The notes: generated by a model not told the origin, from the letters alone. A stretch of 64,000 bases of DNA from Intestinimonas massiliensis (ex Afouda et al. 2020) (GCF_001244995.1 NZ_LN869528.1:260773-324772), one strand, 5' to 3'; positions 1-9,560 are shown, counted from the stretch's first letter. Numbers and translations are program-made.

Positions 1-1425
1 GGTGAGGTACACCCCGTCGCTTCGCAGCTCAAAGACGGCGCGCTCGGTGATGTACATGACAGGCTGTCCGGTCTTGTTGGCGTACGCGCCGGAGAAGGTA
101 ATCTGCTCCACGGTGTCGATCATCTTCTGCTCCCGGCCCTCCTGGTCAATGACCAGCTTGCCGTCCTCCACATGGGTCTTGATGCCGCCTGCGGTGAAGG
201 TGCCGCAGAAGAACACCTTTTTGGCGTTCTGGGTGATGTTGACAAAGCCGCCGCAGCCCGCGATCCGGGGGCCGAACTTGGAGACGTTGATGTTGCCGTC
301 CTTGTCCGCCTGAGCCAGGCCCAGGAAGGCCAGATCCACGCCGCCGCCGTCATAGAAGTCGAATTGGTAGGGCTGGTCCAGAATGGCCTCCACGTTGACC
401 GACCCGCCGAACTTGGGGCCGCCCTGGGGCACGCCGCCCACGGGGCCGGCCTCCACCGTCAGGGTCATGTAGTCGCCGATGCCCTCCTCGTTGGCCACCA
501 TAGAGATGTACTCCGGAATGCCGATGCCCAGGTTGACCACCTTGTCGGGCTGCAGCTCCATAGCCGCCCGGCGGCCGATGATCTTCTTGGCGCTCATGGG
601 GGGGTACTCCAGGCTGCCCAGAGGCACGTGGAAGTCGCCGGTCATGGACCCGTCGTACTCGCACCCCTGGCACTGCGCGTGGTCCTCCTTGTTCTCACAA
701 ACCACGATGGCGTCCACATAGATTCCGGGGATCTTCACCAGCTTGGGGTCCAGATCGCCGTGCTGGACCACCTTTTCCACCTGGACCACCACCTTGCCGC
801 CGCTGTTCTTGACGGCCTGGGCAATGGAGGTGGCCTCCAGCGTGCAGCACTCGTGCTCCAGGGTCACATTGCCGTTCTCGTCGGCATAGGAGCCCCGGAT
901 GAAGCCGATGTCAAATTTCAGGGCCTTGTAGAGCAGTCTCTCCTCACCCAGCACCTCCACCACCTCGACGATGTCCTCGGTGGTGACGCGGTTGAGCTTG
1001 CCGCCCTCGATGCGGGGATCGGCAAAGGTGTTCAGGCCCACATGGGTGATGTGGCCCACCTTGTGCCCCGCGATGTCCCGGTAGAGCTGGGACAGGGTGC
1101 CCTGGGGCAGGTTGTACGCCTCCAGCTTGTCGGCGTTGATCAGCTTGCCCAGCTCCGGCACCATGTTGTAATGCCCGCCGATGACACGCTTGAGCATCCC
1201 CTCGTGGGCGAAATGGTCGGCGCCGCTGCCGTCCCGGTTGCCCTGGGCGGCGGCGTAGAAAAGCGTCAGGTCTTTGGGGGAGCCGCTCTCCAGGAAGCGC
1301 TGCTCCAGAGCCTTGTTCAGCGCCTCTGGCATGGCGCTGGCCACAAAACCGCTGGTGGTAAAGGTCATGCCGTCCTGGACCATTTTAGCGGCCTCGGCCG
1401 CAGTAATCACGGGTTTTTTGCCCAT
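1..1425 (-). CDS. Acyl-CoA:acetate/propionate CoA-transferase (3' part outside window)
   Basis: The frame is open for 475 codons from ATG at 1425, preceded by GGGAGGA, and runs off the window at base 1, so the C-terminus is missing; family members are about 515-530 residues. The protein begins MGKKPVITAAEAAKM and carries the two fused CoA-transferase halves of the Pct/YdiF type. The motif LGIGIPEYISMVANEEG contains the Glu expected to form the CoA thioester. Enzymes of this family move CoA between short-chain acids such as propionate, butyrate, lactate and acetate in the cytoplasm. It lies 51 bp downstream of the crotonase gene on the same strand, suggesting a shared short-chain acyl-CoA operon. 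The substrate cannot be fixed from sequence. Confidence 0.9.
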   Translation of the reverse strand, partial: MGKKPVITAAEAAKMVQDGMTFTTSGFVASAMPEALNKALEQRFLESGSPKDLTLFYAAAQGNRDGSGADHFAHEGMLKRVIGGHYNMVPELGKLINADKLEAYNLPQGTLSQLYRDIAGHKVGHITHVGLNTFADPRIEGGKLNRVTTEDIVEVVEVLGEERLLYKALKFDIGFIRGSYADENGNVTLEHECCTLEATSIAQAVKNSGGKVVVQVEKVVQHGDLDPKLVKIPGIYVDAIVVCENKEDHAQCQGCEYDGSMTGDFHVPLGSLEYPPMSAKKIIGRRAAMELQPDKVVNLGIGIPEYISMVANEEGIGDYMTLTVEAGPVGGVPQGGPKFGGSVNVEAILDQPYQFDFYDGGGVDLAFLGLAQADKDGNINVSKFGPRIAGCGGFVNITQNAKKVFFCGTFTAGGIKTHVEDGKLVIDQEGREQKMIDTVEQITFSGAYANKTGQPVMYITERAVFELRSDGVYLT

Positions 1426-1476
1426 ATGTATTGATCCTCCCGTTTCTTCGTTTTCATCGGGTTCCCAGGCGCCGGC

Positions 1477-2256
1477 TCACTTGCCGATAAAGTGCTTCTC
1501 CTTGCGCTTCTCCAGGAACGCGGTCATGCCTTCCTTCTTGTCCTCCGTGGAGAAGGATAGGCCGAAGATGTTGGCCTCCAGCTTCAGGCCGTTGTCCAGA
1601 TCCATGTCGGCGCCGGAGTTGATGACCTGCTTGGCCAGGGAGACGGCGTAGGGGGCGTTCTTCATGATACGGCCGGCCATCGCCTTGCAGTAATCGAGGA
1701 GCTCCTCCTGGGGCACCACGTGGTTGGCCAGGCCGATGCGGTAGGCGTCCTGGGCGTCGATCATATCGCAGGTGAAGATCATCTCCTTGGCGCGGCCCTT
1801 GCCCACCAGACGGGCCAGACGCTGGGTGCCACCGAAGCCGGGCAGGATGCCCAGGCCGCACTCGGGCTGGGCAAACTTGGCGTTTTCAGCGGCCACGCGG
1901 ATGTCGCAGGCCATGGAGATCTCGCAGCCGCCGCCCAGAGCAAAGCCGTTCACAGCCGCGATGGTCACCTGGGGCATGTTCTCCAGACGGCCGAAAGCCT
2001 CTCGGGCCAGCAGGCCCATGGCGCGGCCCTCGGCAGGGGTGGCGTTGACCATCTCGGAGATATCGGCGCCTGCCACAAAGGATTTGCTGCCGGAGCCCGT
2101 CAGGATGACCACCTTGATATCCGTGCGGCCCTCGATCTCCGCCAGACAGGTGTTCAGCTCTGCCAGGGTTTCGCTGTTCAGGGCGTTGAGGGACTTGGGG
2201 CGGTTAATCGTTACCACCGCAATCTCGTTTTCGACTTCCATGAGCAGATTATTCAT
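1477..2256 (-). CDS. crt: Enoyl-CoA hydratase (crotonase family, 3-hydroxybutyryl-CoA dehydratase type)
   Basis: A 259-residue protein of usual crotonase length. The ATG at 2256 (MNNLLMEVENE) is chosen over upstream in-frame codons because AGGAGG sits just before it. The oxyanion-hole and acid/base segments are clear: AGADISEM near residue 63, ALGGGCEISMACD with the first catalytic Glu, and QPECGLGILPGFGGTQRLAR with the second. It hydrates trans-2-enoyl-CoA, most likely crotonyl-CoA, in the butyrate pathway. It is the first gene before the CoA-transferase on the same strand. Choosing crotonyl-CoA rather than another short enoyl-CoA is inference from family and neighbours. Confidence 0.9.
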   Translation of the reverse strand: MNNLLMEVENEIAVVTINRPKSLNALNSETLAELNTCLAEIEGRTDIKVVILTGSGSKSFVAGADISEMVNATPAEGRAMGLLAREAFGRLENMPQVTIAAVNGFALGGGCEISMACDIRVAAENAKFAQPECGLGILPGFGGTQRLARLVGKGRAKEMIFTCDMIDAQDAYRIGLANHVVPQEELLDYCKAMAGRIMKNAPYAVSLAKQVINSGADMDLDNGLKLEANIFGLSFSTEDKKEGMTAFLEKRKEKHFIGK

Positions 2257-2294
2257 TTGAAAACCCTCCTTATTAATATGACACCCTTGCTGCT

Positions 2295-2323
2295 TTGTTT
2301 GCAATTTACTTGTATGCAAACAA
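2295..2323. promoter_or_regulatory. Inverted repeat upstream of the crotonase gene
   Basis: TTGTTTGC (2295-2302) and GCAAACAA (2316-2323) form a perfect 8-bp inverted repeat with a 13-nt spacer, 40-70 bp upstream of the crotonase start. It sits where an operator or promoter element would be expected. No regulator family was recognised, so function is inference. The rest of the 2257-2547 stretch is AT-rich with no gene seen. Confidence 0.35.
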
Positions 2324-2547
2324 TTTTTACACTGAGATAATACCGCTATAGCCCTAAATTGTCAAGTAAAATTTTGATTATTTTACCAAATTAAATTTAT
2401 TTTGCTCCAATCAGTTTAGGTATTTTTTCTTTTTATATCAAATAACTTTTGTAATAAATTTTTATGTGCAGCAAAAACAATCTCAAAATAAAGGTTTTTA
2501 TGTATTTTTTCAAACTTTTTCGTCACAAGTTTTTTGTTGAGCGACGC

Positions 2548-2576
2548 TTGACAAAGAGGCGGGGTTATGCTATTCT
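2548..2576 (+). promoter_or_regulatory. Promoter for tRNA-Leu / tRNA-fMet
   Basis: TTGACA (2548-2553), a 17-bp spacer and TATTCT (2571-2576), placed 39 bp before tRNA-Leu. It matches the vegetative sigma consensus and would drive both tRNAs. Confidence 0.8.
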
Positions 2577-2614
2577 ATTTGAGCACCCAAAAGCGCGGAG
2601 AACGGGAGCAACTC

Positions 2615-2701
2615 GCCGGAGTGGCGGAATTGGCAGACGCCCGGGACTTAAAATCCCGTGGGAGAAATCCCGTGCCGGTTCGACCCCGGTCTCCGGCACC
2701 A
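2615..2701 (+). tRNA. tRNA-Leu (anticodon UAA)
   Basis: Acceptor arms GCCGGAG and CTCCGGC pair, followed by discriminator A and an encoded CCA. The anticodon loop CTTAAAA gives UAA. The long variable arm (GTGGGAGAAATCCCGT region) marks a class II tRNA, as expected for Leu, and the T arm reads GGTTCGACCCC. Confidence 0.95.
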
Positions 2702-2705
2702 ACAT

Positions 2706-2782
<77 letters not shown>

Positions 2783-2784
2783 TA

Positions 2785-2817
2785 AAACCCTGAAACCGCA
2801 ATGGTTTCAGGGTTTTT
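2785..2817 (+). terminator. Rho-independent terminator after tRNA-fMet
   Basis: AAACCCTGAAACC pairs with GGTTTCAGGGTTT around a short loop, followed by T residues. It starts 3 nt after the tRNA CCA. If the island model is right, this terminator came with the island, because another one follows the displaced tRNA fragment at 15305. Confidence 0.88.
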
Positions 2818-2917
2818 CTCTGTCCCGTTGTAATTTGCAACTGTTTTGATTGAAGAGTCTGTCTCCCTCTTACACGGGGAATCATTTTATTTTTCCTTCA
2901 AAATGTCCAGCTTCCTC

Positions 2918-3797
2918 TTATTTTTGCGCGGCGGCGGTCTTCTGCGCCTTCACGTTCAGACAGTCTGTAAAATTGGTGATGGCCTCCCGCTCCACCTCGG
3001 TGCTCTTGTAGGTATAGATCTACCTCGTGGAAACCGAAGCATGGCCGTTGGGGTTCATTCTCTTAATCTCGCAACGCTTAGAAACTGCGGCAAGACGAAT
3101 CTCAAAACTCTTGGGAGCGATATAGGTTCCCGTCTTGGAGGGAAACAGCAGATTGTCTGGGTTCGGCCAGTTCAAGTGCTGCAAGGTAAAGAGGTGGCGC
3201 AGCAGCAGCTCGCCTTTTCTCCGGCCGGTAAATCGGTGGGATTTCCATCCAGCTTATACCGCCCCTGCGCATAGCCGAAAAAGTCTTTCCGAAACATGTG
3301 GTGGTTCCGGATGGTCTTGGCGGACGGGCCGCCGGGCCTGCCGGCCTTCTGCGCCCCGTTTTTTGGAAGTTTCTGGTAATAGGTCTGGATCGTGTCCTGC
3401 GTAATCTCGCACAGTTTCATCTCCCCAAGGCAAGGGAGATAATGCGTGTGGTACAGGTCGAGATACGTCCCGTAGGTCGTGGACTTCTTGATGGGAGGAG
3501 CCTTATACAACTCAAGCCACGGCATAAACGCATCTTTAACAGCGTTTCGGCCTCGGACGGATGCTCCAGCCGGGCGGCTTCCTCGGCCTCGCGCTGGCGC
3601 TGCGCTTCCCGCTCTTTCTCGATGTCCGCCATGCGTTTTTGCTCTTCAAAATACTTCTCTTTCCGCTCGATACCTTCCGCCCGGGTCCTTCCCTTGAAGG
3701 ACTTCCGATTCGGCCCGCCATCCGGCTCTATGCCTATCGAGATCTGGTGAACGCAGCTCTTGTCCTCAAGCTGATAAAACGTACCCTCACCATTTGG
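2918..3797 (-). pseudogene. Tyrosine recombinase (integrase) remnant
   Basis: Three reading frames together give an integrase of the ICE/phage type. The N-terminal part reads NGEGTFYQLEDKS then a charged helix around MADIEKEREAQRQ. A frameshift near 3530 leads to the core-binding domain (TYGTYLDLYHTHYLPCLG, ITQDTIQTYYQKL). After NPTDLPAGEK the frame is lost and most of the catalytic domain is deleted. Scraps of the C-terminus remain in another frame (NLLFPSKTGTYIAPKSFEIR, then ASVSTR, a stop, IYTYKSTEVEREAI), so the HxLRH box is gone. It lies next to tRNA-fMet and most likely inserted this island. It is not functional as read. Confidence 0.85.
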
Positions 3798-3866
3798 TGA
3801 GCGGCGAGTCCACTATAAATGATGTCTATACCACCGGGGTTTGGACCTATCCGGCTGGCCCTTTCA

Positions 3867-4439
<573 letters not shown>

Positions 4440-4443
4440 ATTT

Positions 4444-4710
4444 TCAATCCTTCATCTGCGCCACCAGCTCGGCCAGGGCGTCCACCGCTTCCTTTTCGTC
4501 CTCGCCTTCAGCGGAAAGAATGGCCCGCTCTCCCTGGGCCAGACCCAGAGACATGAGCATGATAATGGACTTGGCGTTGTACTTGTCCTCCTCACCCACA
4601 CGCTGAAGCTCGACGCGGGACTGAAAGGTTCCGGCCAGCCCCACGAAATCCGAGGCTGGGCGGGCATGGAGCCCGGATTCGTTGACGACGACGATCTCTC
4701 TGCTATACAT
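4444..4710 (-). CDS. ptsH: Phosphocarrier protein HPr
   Basis: 88 residues, the normal HPr length. The start at 4710 (MYSREIVVVNES) follows GGGAGT and overlaps the end of ptsI. The phosphoryl-accepting His15 lies in GLHARPAS, and the Firmicute regulatory serine is present in NAKSIIMLMSLG (Ser48 here). HPr takes phosphate from EI and passes it to EIIA. It is embedded in the sugar operon with EI and the EII genes, so it may be dedicated to this transporter, although it could serve others. Retention of the regulatory Ser suggests HPr kinase control is still possible. Confidence 0.95.
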   Translation of the reverse strand: MYSREIVVVNESGLHARPASDFVGLAGTFQSRVELQRVGEEDKYNAKSIIMLMSLGLAQGERAILSAEGEDEKEAVDALAELVAQMKD

Positions 4711-6445
4711 GCTGATTACTCCCTTCTGTCGCCCGCTCCGCAAAGGCGGTGAGCCGGGCTCTGATGTCTTCCGCGGTCTTCATACCTTGAACCTCTTGGG
4801 CCAGCGCCTTCGCGTCGGCCATATTCAAATTCCGAATGACACGTTTGGCAGCGGGGACGGAGGAGCGCCCCATGGACAGCTTGTGGATGCCCAGTCCAGC
4901 CAGAACCGGAATCGCCAGAGGATCACCCCCCAGCTCCCCACAGACGCTGACGCTCTTTCCTGCGGTCTGGAAGGTGCGGGCCAGATCGTTCAAGACGCGA
5001 AAGACCGCCGGATGGTACTCCTGATAGTAGGGCCGGACCGCCGGGTTCATCCGGTCGGCGGCACAGAGATACTGGGTCAGGTCGTTGGTTCCCACGCTGA
5101 CGAAGTCCACCTCATCGGCGATCAAATCGGCAATCAGCGCGATGGAGGGCACCTCCACCATGATTCCGAGCTCGGTCCCGTGGTCCCAGGGGATACCCGC
5201 CGCGTCCAGCGCGGCGCCCTCCTCTTTGAAGACCATCTTGGCCGCGCGCACCTCGTCCAACGCGCCCACCATGGGCATCATGATCTTCAGGTTTCCATGG
5301 ACCGAGGCCCGGAGCGCGGCGCGGATTTGGATGCGGAACAGGTCCATCCGGTCCAGCGAGAGCCGCAGCCCGCGGATGCCAAGGAAGGGATTGCTCTCCT
5401 TGGGCAGTTCCAGGGCAGGAAGCTGCTTATCCCCGCCGATGTCCATGGTGCGCAGCACCACCGGCTTGGACCCAAAGGCGGCGAGCACTTTTTGATAGGC
5501 TTGGAACTGCTCCTCCTCACCGGGCAGACGATCGCCGCTCAGGTAAAGAAATTCCGTCCGGAAGAGACCGCACCCATCTGTGTGGGCCGTGCCGGAGAGC
5601 TCACGGTCATTGACCGCCGCCACGTTGAGGCGGACTTCCAGCCGGACGCCGTCCCGGGTGACCGGCTCGGTGCTCAAGTAGGTCTTCTCCTCCCGCAGGC
5701 GGGCGGCCACCTGATCCGCCTTTGCCCTATAAGCCGTTAGCTCCTGTTCCGAGGGCTCCGTCAGGATCTTACCCTCCACGGCGTCCAGGATTACGGTCTG
5801 TCCGTCCGTCAGACATTCTATTACCCCGGCTACGCCCAGGACCGCTGGGATTTCATAGCTGCGGGCAATGATGGCGGTGTGGGAGGTTACGCCGCCCACC
5901 TGGGTGACAATACCCAGCACATGGGCCCGGTCCAGCGCCACCGTGTCCGACGGGAAGAGGTCGTCCGCCACCACGATGACCGGCTCAGGCAACGAGGAGA
6001 GGTCCCGTTCCGGCGCTCCAGCCCAGCAGCGCAGTAGGCGGAGCTTGACGTCCGCCAGGTCGGAGGCCCGTTCGCGCATCATGGGATTTTTTGACCGGCC
6101 CAGCACGGCCGCGTAGGTGTCGTACACCTGGGCAATCGCCGCGTCAGGGCTCGCATTTTGACTCTTCACCAGGGCGCGAATCTCCTCGTCCATGGCCGGG
6201 TCCAGCAGAATGTCCCGGTGGGCGGCGAGGATCTTGGCCTTGTCCGGATCTCCGCCCTTCAACTTCTCCTCCAGCGCGGCCAACTCCGCCCGGGCGCTGG
6301 CGCGAGCCTGCTCATACCGCGCCAGCGCCTGGGGAACCTCCGTAGCCGGGATGGGACTCTCCTCCACTTCGGGGCGGAAGGGCTCATACCTCAGAACTTC
6401 GCCGATGACAACGCCCTGCGACACCGGCTTCCCCAATAGCTCCAT
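4703..6445 (-). CDS. ptsI: PTS enzyme I (PEP-protein phosphotransferase)
   Basis: 580 residues, usual EI length. ATG at 6445 (MELLGKPVSQG) is preferred to GTG at 6454 because GAGG lies 8 bp before it and 6454 overlaps the upstream stop. The phospho-histidine motif is GGVTSHTAIIARSYEIP. The C-terminal PEP domain shows VSVGTNDLTQY, DRMNPAVRPYY and the Cys-bearing VCGELGGDP. EI autophosphorylates from PEP and loads HPr. It overlaps ptsH by 8 nt. EI and HPr are usually encoded away from sugar cargo; here both travel in the island. Confidence 0.96.
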   Translation of the reverse strand: MELLGKPVSQGVVIGEVLRYEPFRPEVEESPIPATEVPQALARYEQARASARAELAALEEKLKGGDPDKAKILAAHRDILLDPAMDEEIRALVKSQNASPDAAIAQVYDTYAAVLGRSKNPMMRERASDLADVKLRLLRCWAGAPERDLSSLPEPVIVVADDLFPSDTVALDRAHVLGIVTQVGGVTSHTAIIARSYEIPAVLGVAGVIECLTDGQTVILDAVEGKILTEPSEQELTAYRAKADQVAARLREEKTYLSTEPVTRDGVRLEVRLNVAAVNDRELSGTAHTDGCGLFRTEFLYLSGDRLPGEEEQFQAYQKVLAAFGSKPVVLRTMDIGGDKQLPALELPKESNPFLGIRGLRLSLDRMDLFRIQIRAALRASVHGNLKIMMPMVGALDEVRAAKMVFKEEGAALDAAGIPWDHGTELGIMVEVPSIALIADLIADEVDFVSVGTNDLTQYLCAADRMNPAVRPYYQEYHPAVFRVLNDLARTFQTAGKSVSVCGELGGDPLAIPVLAGLGIHKLSMGRSSVPAAKRVIRNLNMADAKALAQEVQGMKTAEDIRARLTAFAERATEGSNQHV

Positions 6446-6450
6446 TGCGT

Positions 6451-7125
6451 TCACCTCATTTCTGAATTTCCGTCCGCCCTCACGGTCAAAAAGCGCTCCA
6501 GCTCACCGGCGGTACGGACCACCGCCACGGCGCCCGCCCCCGCCAGCTCGCCGGGGTCGGCATAGCCGCAAAACTCCACCCCCAGGCAGGGAATCCCCCA
6601 GGTCCGGGCGCCAAGCACATCGTCCGCCCGGTCGCCGATCATCAGCGCGGTCTCCGCGGGAGCATCCAGGAGGCGCAGGGCCTCCTGGATGACCGCCGCC
6701 TTCTCCTCTGGGACGCCGTTGTGGTAGCTGCCGGAGACCGCCTCGAAGCAGTCCAAAAAGCCGCACTGCGCCAGCGTGGGCCCGCAGTAGGCCCAGGGCT
6801 TGCAGGTGGCGATGGCCAGCCGGAACCCGGCGGTCTTGAGCCGGGCGGTCAGCTCGACCATACCGGGAACCGGGACGGTGGCATAAAGGCCGTGATCCCG
6901 GTAGTGGTTCAAAAACCGTTCCCGGACCAGAAGCGCAGTCTGTGCGTCACAGCCGAACCGCGTTTGTAGGACCCGCTCGATGGGGGTCCCGAGAAAGTGC
7001 CGCACCGCGCCGCGTGGAAGCTCCGGGCCTCCTACAGACTCCATGGCGTAGCGCAGGGATTGAAACACCCCATCCGCGGAGTCGATGAGGGTGCCATCCA
7101 TATCAAATAACAGTGTAGGATACAT
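6451..7125 (-). CDS. HAD-superfamily phosphatase (Gph/PgmB-like)
   Basis: 224 residues. The N-terminal FDMDGTLIDSADG is HAD motif I with both aspartates. Motif II is probably ATCKPW near residue 106, motif III is the Lys in PEEKAAV, and motif IV is MIGDRADDVLGAR. A helical cap lies between motifs I and II (roughly residues 15-80). Such enzymes hydrolyse or isomerise small sugar phosphates. Its place between kbaZ and ptsI suggests it handles a phosphorylated intermediate or dead-end product of the imported sugar. The substrate is unknown; phosphoglycolate phosphatase is the generic alternative. Confidence 0.85.
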   Translation of the reverse strand: MYPTLLFDMDGTLIDSADGVFQSLRYAMESVGGPELPRGAVRHFLGTPIERVLQTRFGCDAQTALLVRERFLNHYRDHGLYATVPVPGMVELTARLKTAGFRLAIATCKPWAYCGPTLAQCGFLDCFEAVSGSYHNGVPEEKAAVIQEALRLLDAPAETALMIGDRADDVLGARTWGIPCLGVEFCGYADPGELAGAGAVAVVRTAGELERFLTVRADGNSEMR

Positions 7126-7134
7126 GGCCGTCCC

Positions 7135-8460
7135 TTATCTCTGCGCCAGCGTCGCGTATAGATAGTCATCGATCCAGTCGCCCACGTGGTCCAGCAGTAA
7201 ATCCGCCGCGCGCAGAGGGAGCTGCCCGGACCGGACACGCTGATATTGGGTGGGCAGGTATTGGCTGAGCAGCGCCAGCGGGATGCCCTCCCGGTCCAAG
7301 TTGTGGAGCAGCGTGGTCACGGCGGCCGAGACGCGAGGGGCGGGGAGGTAATACCGCGCCCGGTCGGAAAAGCTGAACGCTCTGGCATACCGCTGGTCGG
7401 ATTCATGGCCGTGGTAGTAGCCGCCCCAGTACTGGTCGTTCTCCCGCATGGCCCACTCCAGCGTATCACGAAACGCGCTGGCTGGGAAGGGTCGCAGCCG
7501 GCCCAGCTCCGCTTCGATCCGCTCTAGGGCGAACAGCCCCTCCCGGAGGGCGAAGGTGAGGGCGGGGCCAACCTTTAGAATGGCGATGCCGTCCTCCACC
7601 ATCTCCCGCAGCCGCTCCTTGGACTGATAGTCGGTGGAGTGCCCCTCGAAGACCAATCCGGGCCACGCGTCCAGGGAGGCCGTCAGATCCCGGGCGGCGG
7701 CGCGGTCGTATTCCACCACGCTCTCGTCCGCGAACTCCACGCCGGGCTGGACCACCAGGGCGATGACCCGATCCCAGGCGTCTTTCAACCCCCGCCGGGT
7801 GAACGCAGCCCAGAAGGCCTCCAGGGTCGCCTTGCAGTCCTCCGGCTTTGTCACGGCGACGGTCTCCTCGTTTTCCATGGCGCCCCCGGGGATGGGAACC
7901 TCGCTCCCGATGACGTAGACCGGGGCAGGGGCGCCGGGATGGGCGGTGCGGAACATCGCGAAAGCGTCCTCCGCCGCCGCGCATAACTCCGCACCCCGGC
8001 GGGCGATGGTCTCATCCGGCAGCCGGGCGGAGGGATCATCGTCCGCCAGGCGCATACTGGTGTCGATGTGGATTTTGGAAAACCCGGCCAGAACATACCC
8101 GCGTACCAGCTCCAGCGCCCTGGGCATGGCTTCGGCCTCGGGGAGATTCCGCCAGGTGAGGGGGCCCAGATGATCCCCTCCGCAGAAGACACGCGCCTGG
8201 GGCATCCCCTCCTCCGCCGCAAGCCGGTTCAGAAAGGCACGGAAGTCCGCCGGTTTCATGCCCGTGTAACCGCCGTCCTGATTCACCTGGTTGGCGGTGG
8301 CCTCCACCAGGACTACGGTGTCCCGGTCCCTGGCGCGCCGGATGGCGGCGCGGATCACATACTCGTTGGCGCTGCAACAGGCGTAAATCCCCTTTTCACG
8401 GCCCTGCTCCCGCCTGCGGAGCAGCTCCCGCACGGGGTTTTGATTCACAGCTTGATCCAT
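7135..8460 (-). CDS. kbaZ: D-tagatose-1,6-bisphosphate aldolase non-catalytic subunit (KbaZ/GatZ)
   Basis: 441 residues, close to the usual 420-435. The start at 8460 (MDQAVNQNPVRELL) has GGAGGG 9 bp upstream and overlaps the preceding SIS gene by 16 nt. Family signatures include YACCSANEYVIRAA, ATANQVNQDGGYTGM, FCGGDHLGP and KIHIDTSMR, all near the N-terminal half. In Enterobacteria this subunit stabilises and activates the catalytic KbaY/GatY aldolase, which splits tagatose-1,6-bisphosphate into DHAP and glyceraldehyde-3-phosphate. The only KbaY in the window is a pseudogene, so this protein may work with an aldolase encoded elsewhere or be stranded. Confidence 0.9.
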   Translation of the reverse strand: MDQAVNQNPVRELLRRREQGREKGIYACCSANEYVIRAAIRRARDRDTVVLVEATANQVNQDGGYTGMKPADFRAFLNRLAAEEGMPQARVFCGGDHLGPLTWRNLPEAEAMPRALELVRGYVLAGFSKIHIDTSMRLADDDPSARLPDETIARRGAELCAAAEDAFAMFRTAHPGAPAPVYVIGSEVPIPGGAMENEETVAVTKPEDCKATLEAFWAAFTRRGLKDAWDRVIALVVQPGVEFADESVVEYDRAAARDLTASLDAWPGLVFEGHSTDYQSKERLREMVEDGIAILKVGPALTFALREGLFALERIEAELGRLRPFPASAFRDTLEWAMRENDQYWGGYYHGHESDQRYARAFSFSDRARYYLPAPRVSAAVTTLLHNLDREGIPLALLSQYLPTQYQRVRSGQLPLRAADLLLDHVGDWIDDYLYATLAQR

Positions 8461-9476
8461 GGGTCCAATCCCTCCGGCTTGTCCGGATCGACACCCCGGG
8501 CAATCGCGTGGTGGAAGCACAGAAGCTGGATGCAGAAAAGTGCAAAGACGGCCTTTGCGTCGTCATCGCCGCACTCCGGAAGCTGGATGCGCGTGCCCGG
8601 CAGAGCGTCGCCGGAAGAGGCGCAGTCCAGCACCAGCAGATGGCCAGTCTTCCGCGCCACGTCGGACAGGAGTGCGGCCTGCAATGCCCGATCCCCGGAG
8701 GACAGAACCGCGATCACCAGCGTGTCCGCCCCAATCTGCACCATGGGGCCGTGGCGGACGTCCAGGAGGTGATAGTGGTTGGAGTCCCGGCGGCAGATCT
8801 CCTTAAACGCCAGCGCCCCCTCCTCCAAAAGGCCCGCCATGCCGCTGTCGGCCAGCACCACCGCCTTGCTCCAGGTCTGGGCGGCCAGCGCGGAGAGCGC
8901 AGCCTCCTGTGCGGGGCAGAAAGCGGTGGCATGACTTTTCAGCGCGTCAAGGGCGGAAAGGCCCGCCTCGTCGCCGCCCGCGATGCAGGCGAGGCCCAGC
9001 GCGGCCACGTACAGATTCGTGACGGTCCGGGTCTGGCACACAGCCTCGTCGAAGGCCCAGGGAAGGGCCAGGTTCCAATCGGCCAGGGCCTCCAGCGCCG
9101 TCCCCTCCCGGGCGCAGATGGACAGGAGCTTGCAGCCCAGCTCGTTTTTGCAGCGTTCCGCCGCCCGGACTACCTCGCTGGTGGAGCCGGAGCGGGAGAG
9201 CAGCAGCAGAGTCGTGCCCCGCAGCATTTTCTCATAGGCGTGGAAGTTGACCAGCAGATCCCCGGCGGCCAGGGCGTAGGCGGGGACGCCGGTGTGCTGG
9301 GAAAACTGGATGGCGGCGGACTTTGCCAGACTGAAGCTGGAGCCGCAGCCCAGGGCGCACAGGGTCTGGACACCGGCGAGCGCGGCCACGGCTTCGGCGC
9401 GCTTGGCGTGCAGGGCCTCTAATGTACGGGCTACGGCCTGGAACTGGCCCTTCAATTCCTGTTCTGTCAAATACAT
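8445..9476 (-). CDS. SIS-domain sugar-phosphate isomerase/deaminase (AgaS/GlmS-like)
   Basis: 343 residues; start at 9476 (MYLTEQELKG) preceded by AGGAAGG. Two SIS domains are visible. The first has GCGSSFSLAKSA and the phosphate-binding SRSGSTSEVV (about residues 40-110). The second has ADSGMAGLLEEGALAFKEI and RHGPMVQIG (about residues 200-260). This is the arrangement of AgaS-type galactosamine-6-phosphate deaminase/isomerases and GlmS-like isomerases without a glutaminase domain. With NagA and KbaZ in the same island, conversion of a hexosamine-6-phosphate to tagatose- or fructose-6-phosphate is the likely role. Substrate is inference. Confidence 0.82.
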   Translation of the reverse strand: MYLTEQELKGQFQAVARTLEALHAKRAEAVAALAGVQTLCALGCGSSFSLAKSAAIQFSQHTGVPAYALAAGDLLVNFHAYEKMLRGTTLLLLSRSGSTSEVVRAAERCKNELGCKLLSICAREGTALEALADWNLALPWAFDEAVCQTRTVTNLYVAALGLACIAGGDEAGLSALDALKSHATAFCPAQEAALSALAAQTWSKAVVLADSGMAGLLEEGALAFKEICRRDSNHYHLLDVRHGPMVQIGADTLVIAVLSSGDRALQAALLSDVARKTGHLLVLDCASSGDALPGTRIQLPECGDDDAKAVFALFCIQLLCFHHAIARGVDPDKPEGLDPWIKL

Positions 9477-9512
9477 CGTATCCTTCCTTTCTGTTCTATC
9501 TTCTTGAGTCGT

Positions 9513-9548
9513 AAGGGGCGGAGGGTGGCTGGCCACCCTCCGCCCCTT
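9513..9548 (-). terminator. Long perfect hairpin between the EIIC and SIS genes
   Basis: A 17-bp perfect stem (9513-9529 with 9532-9548) lies between the EIIC stop and the SIS start, about 37 nt upstream of the latter. No good U-tract follows in the leftward direction, so it may be a partial terminator, or a stabiliser of the upstream EII message that sets different levels for transporter and enzyme genes. Confidence 0.55.
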
Positions 9549-9560
9549 AAAATACGCTGT

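Noticed and set aside
172-1434. 420-codon rightward frame with His/Gly/Leu/Val-rich translation
   Set aside because: It is the opposite strand of the CoA-transferase gene; its composition is typical of antisense frames in GC-rich DNA and it has no family signature.
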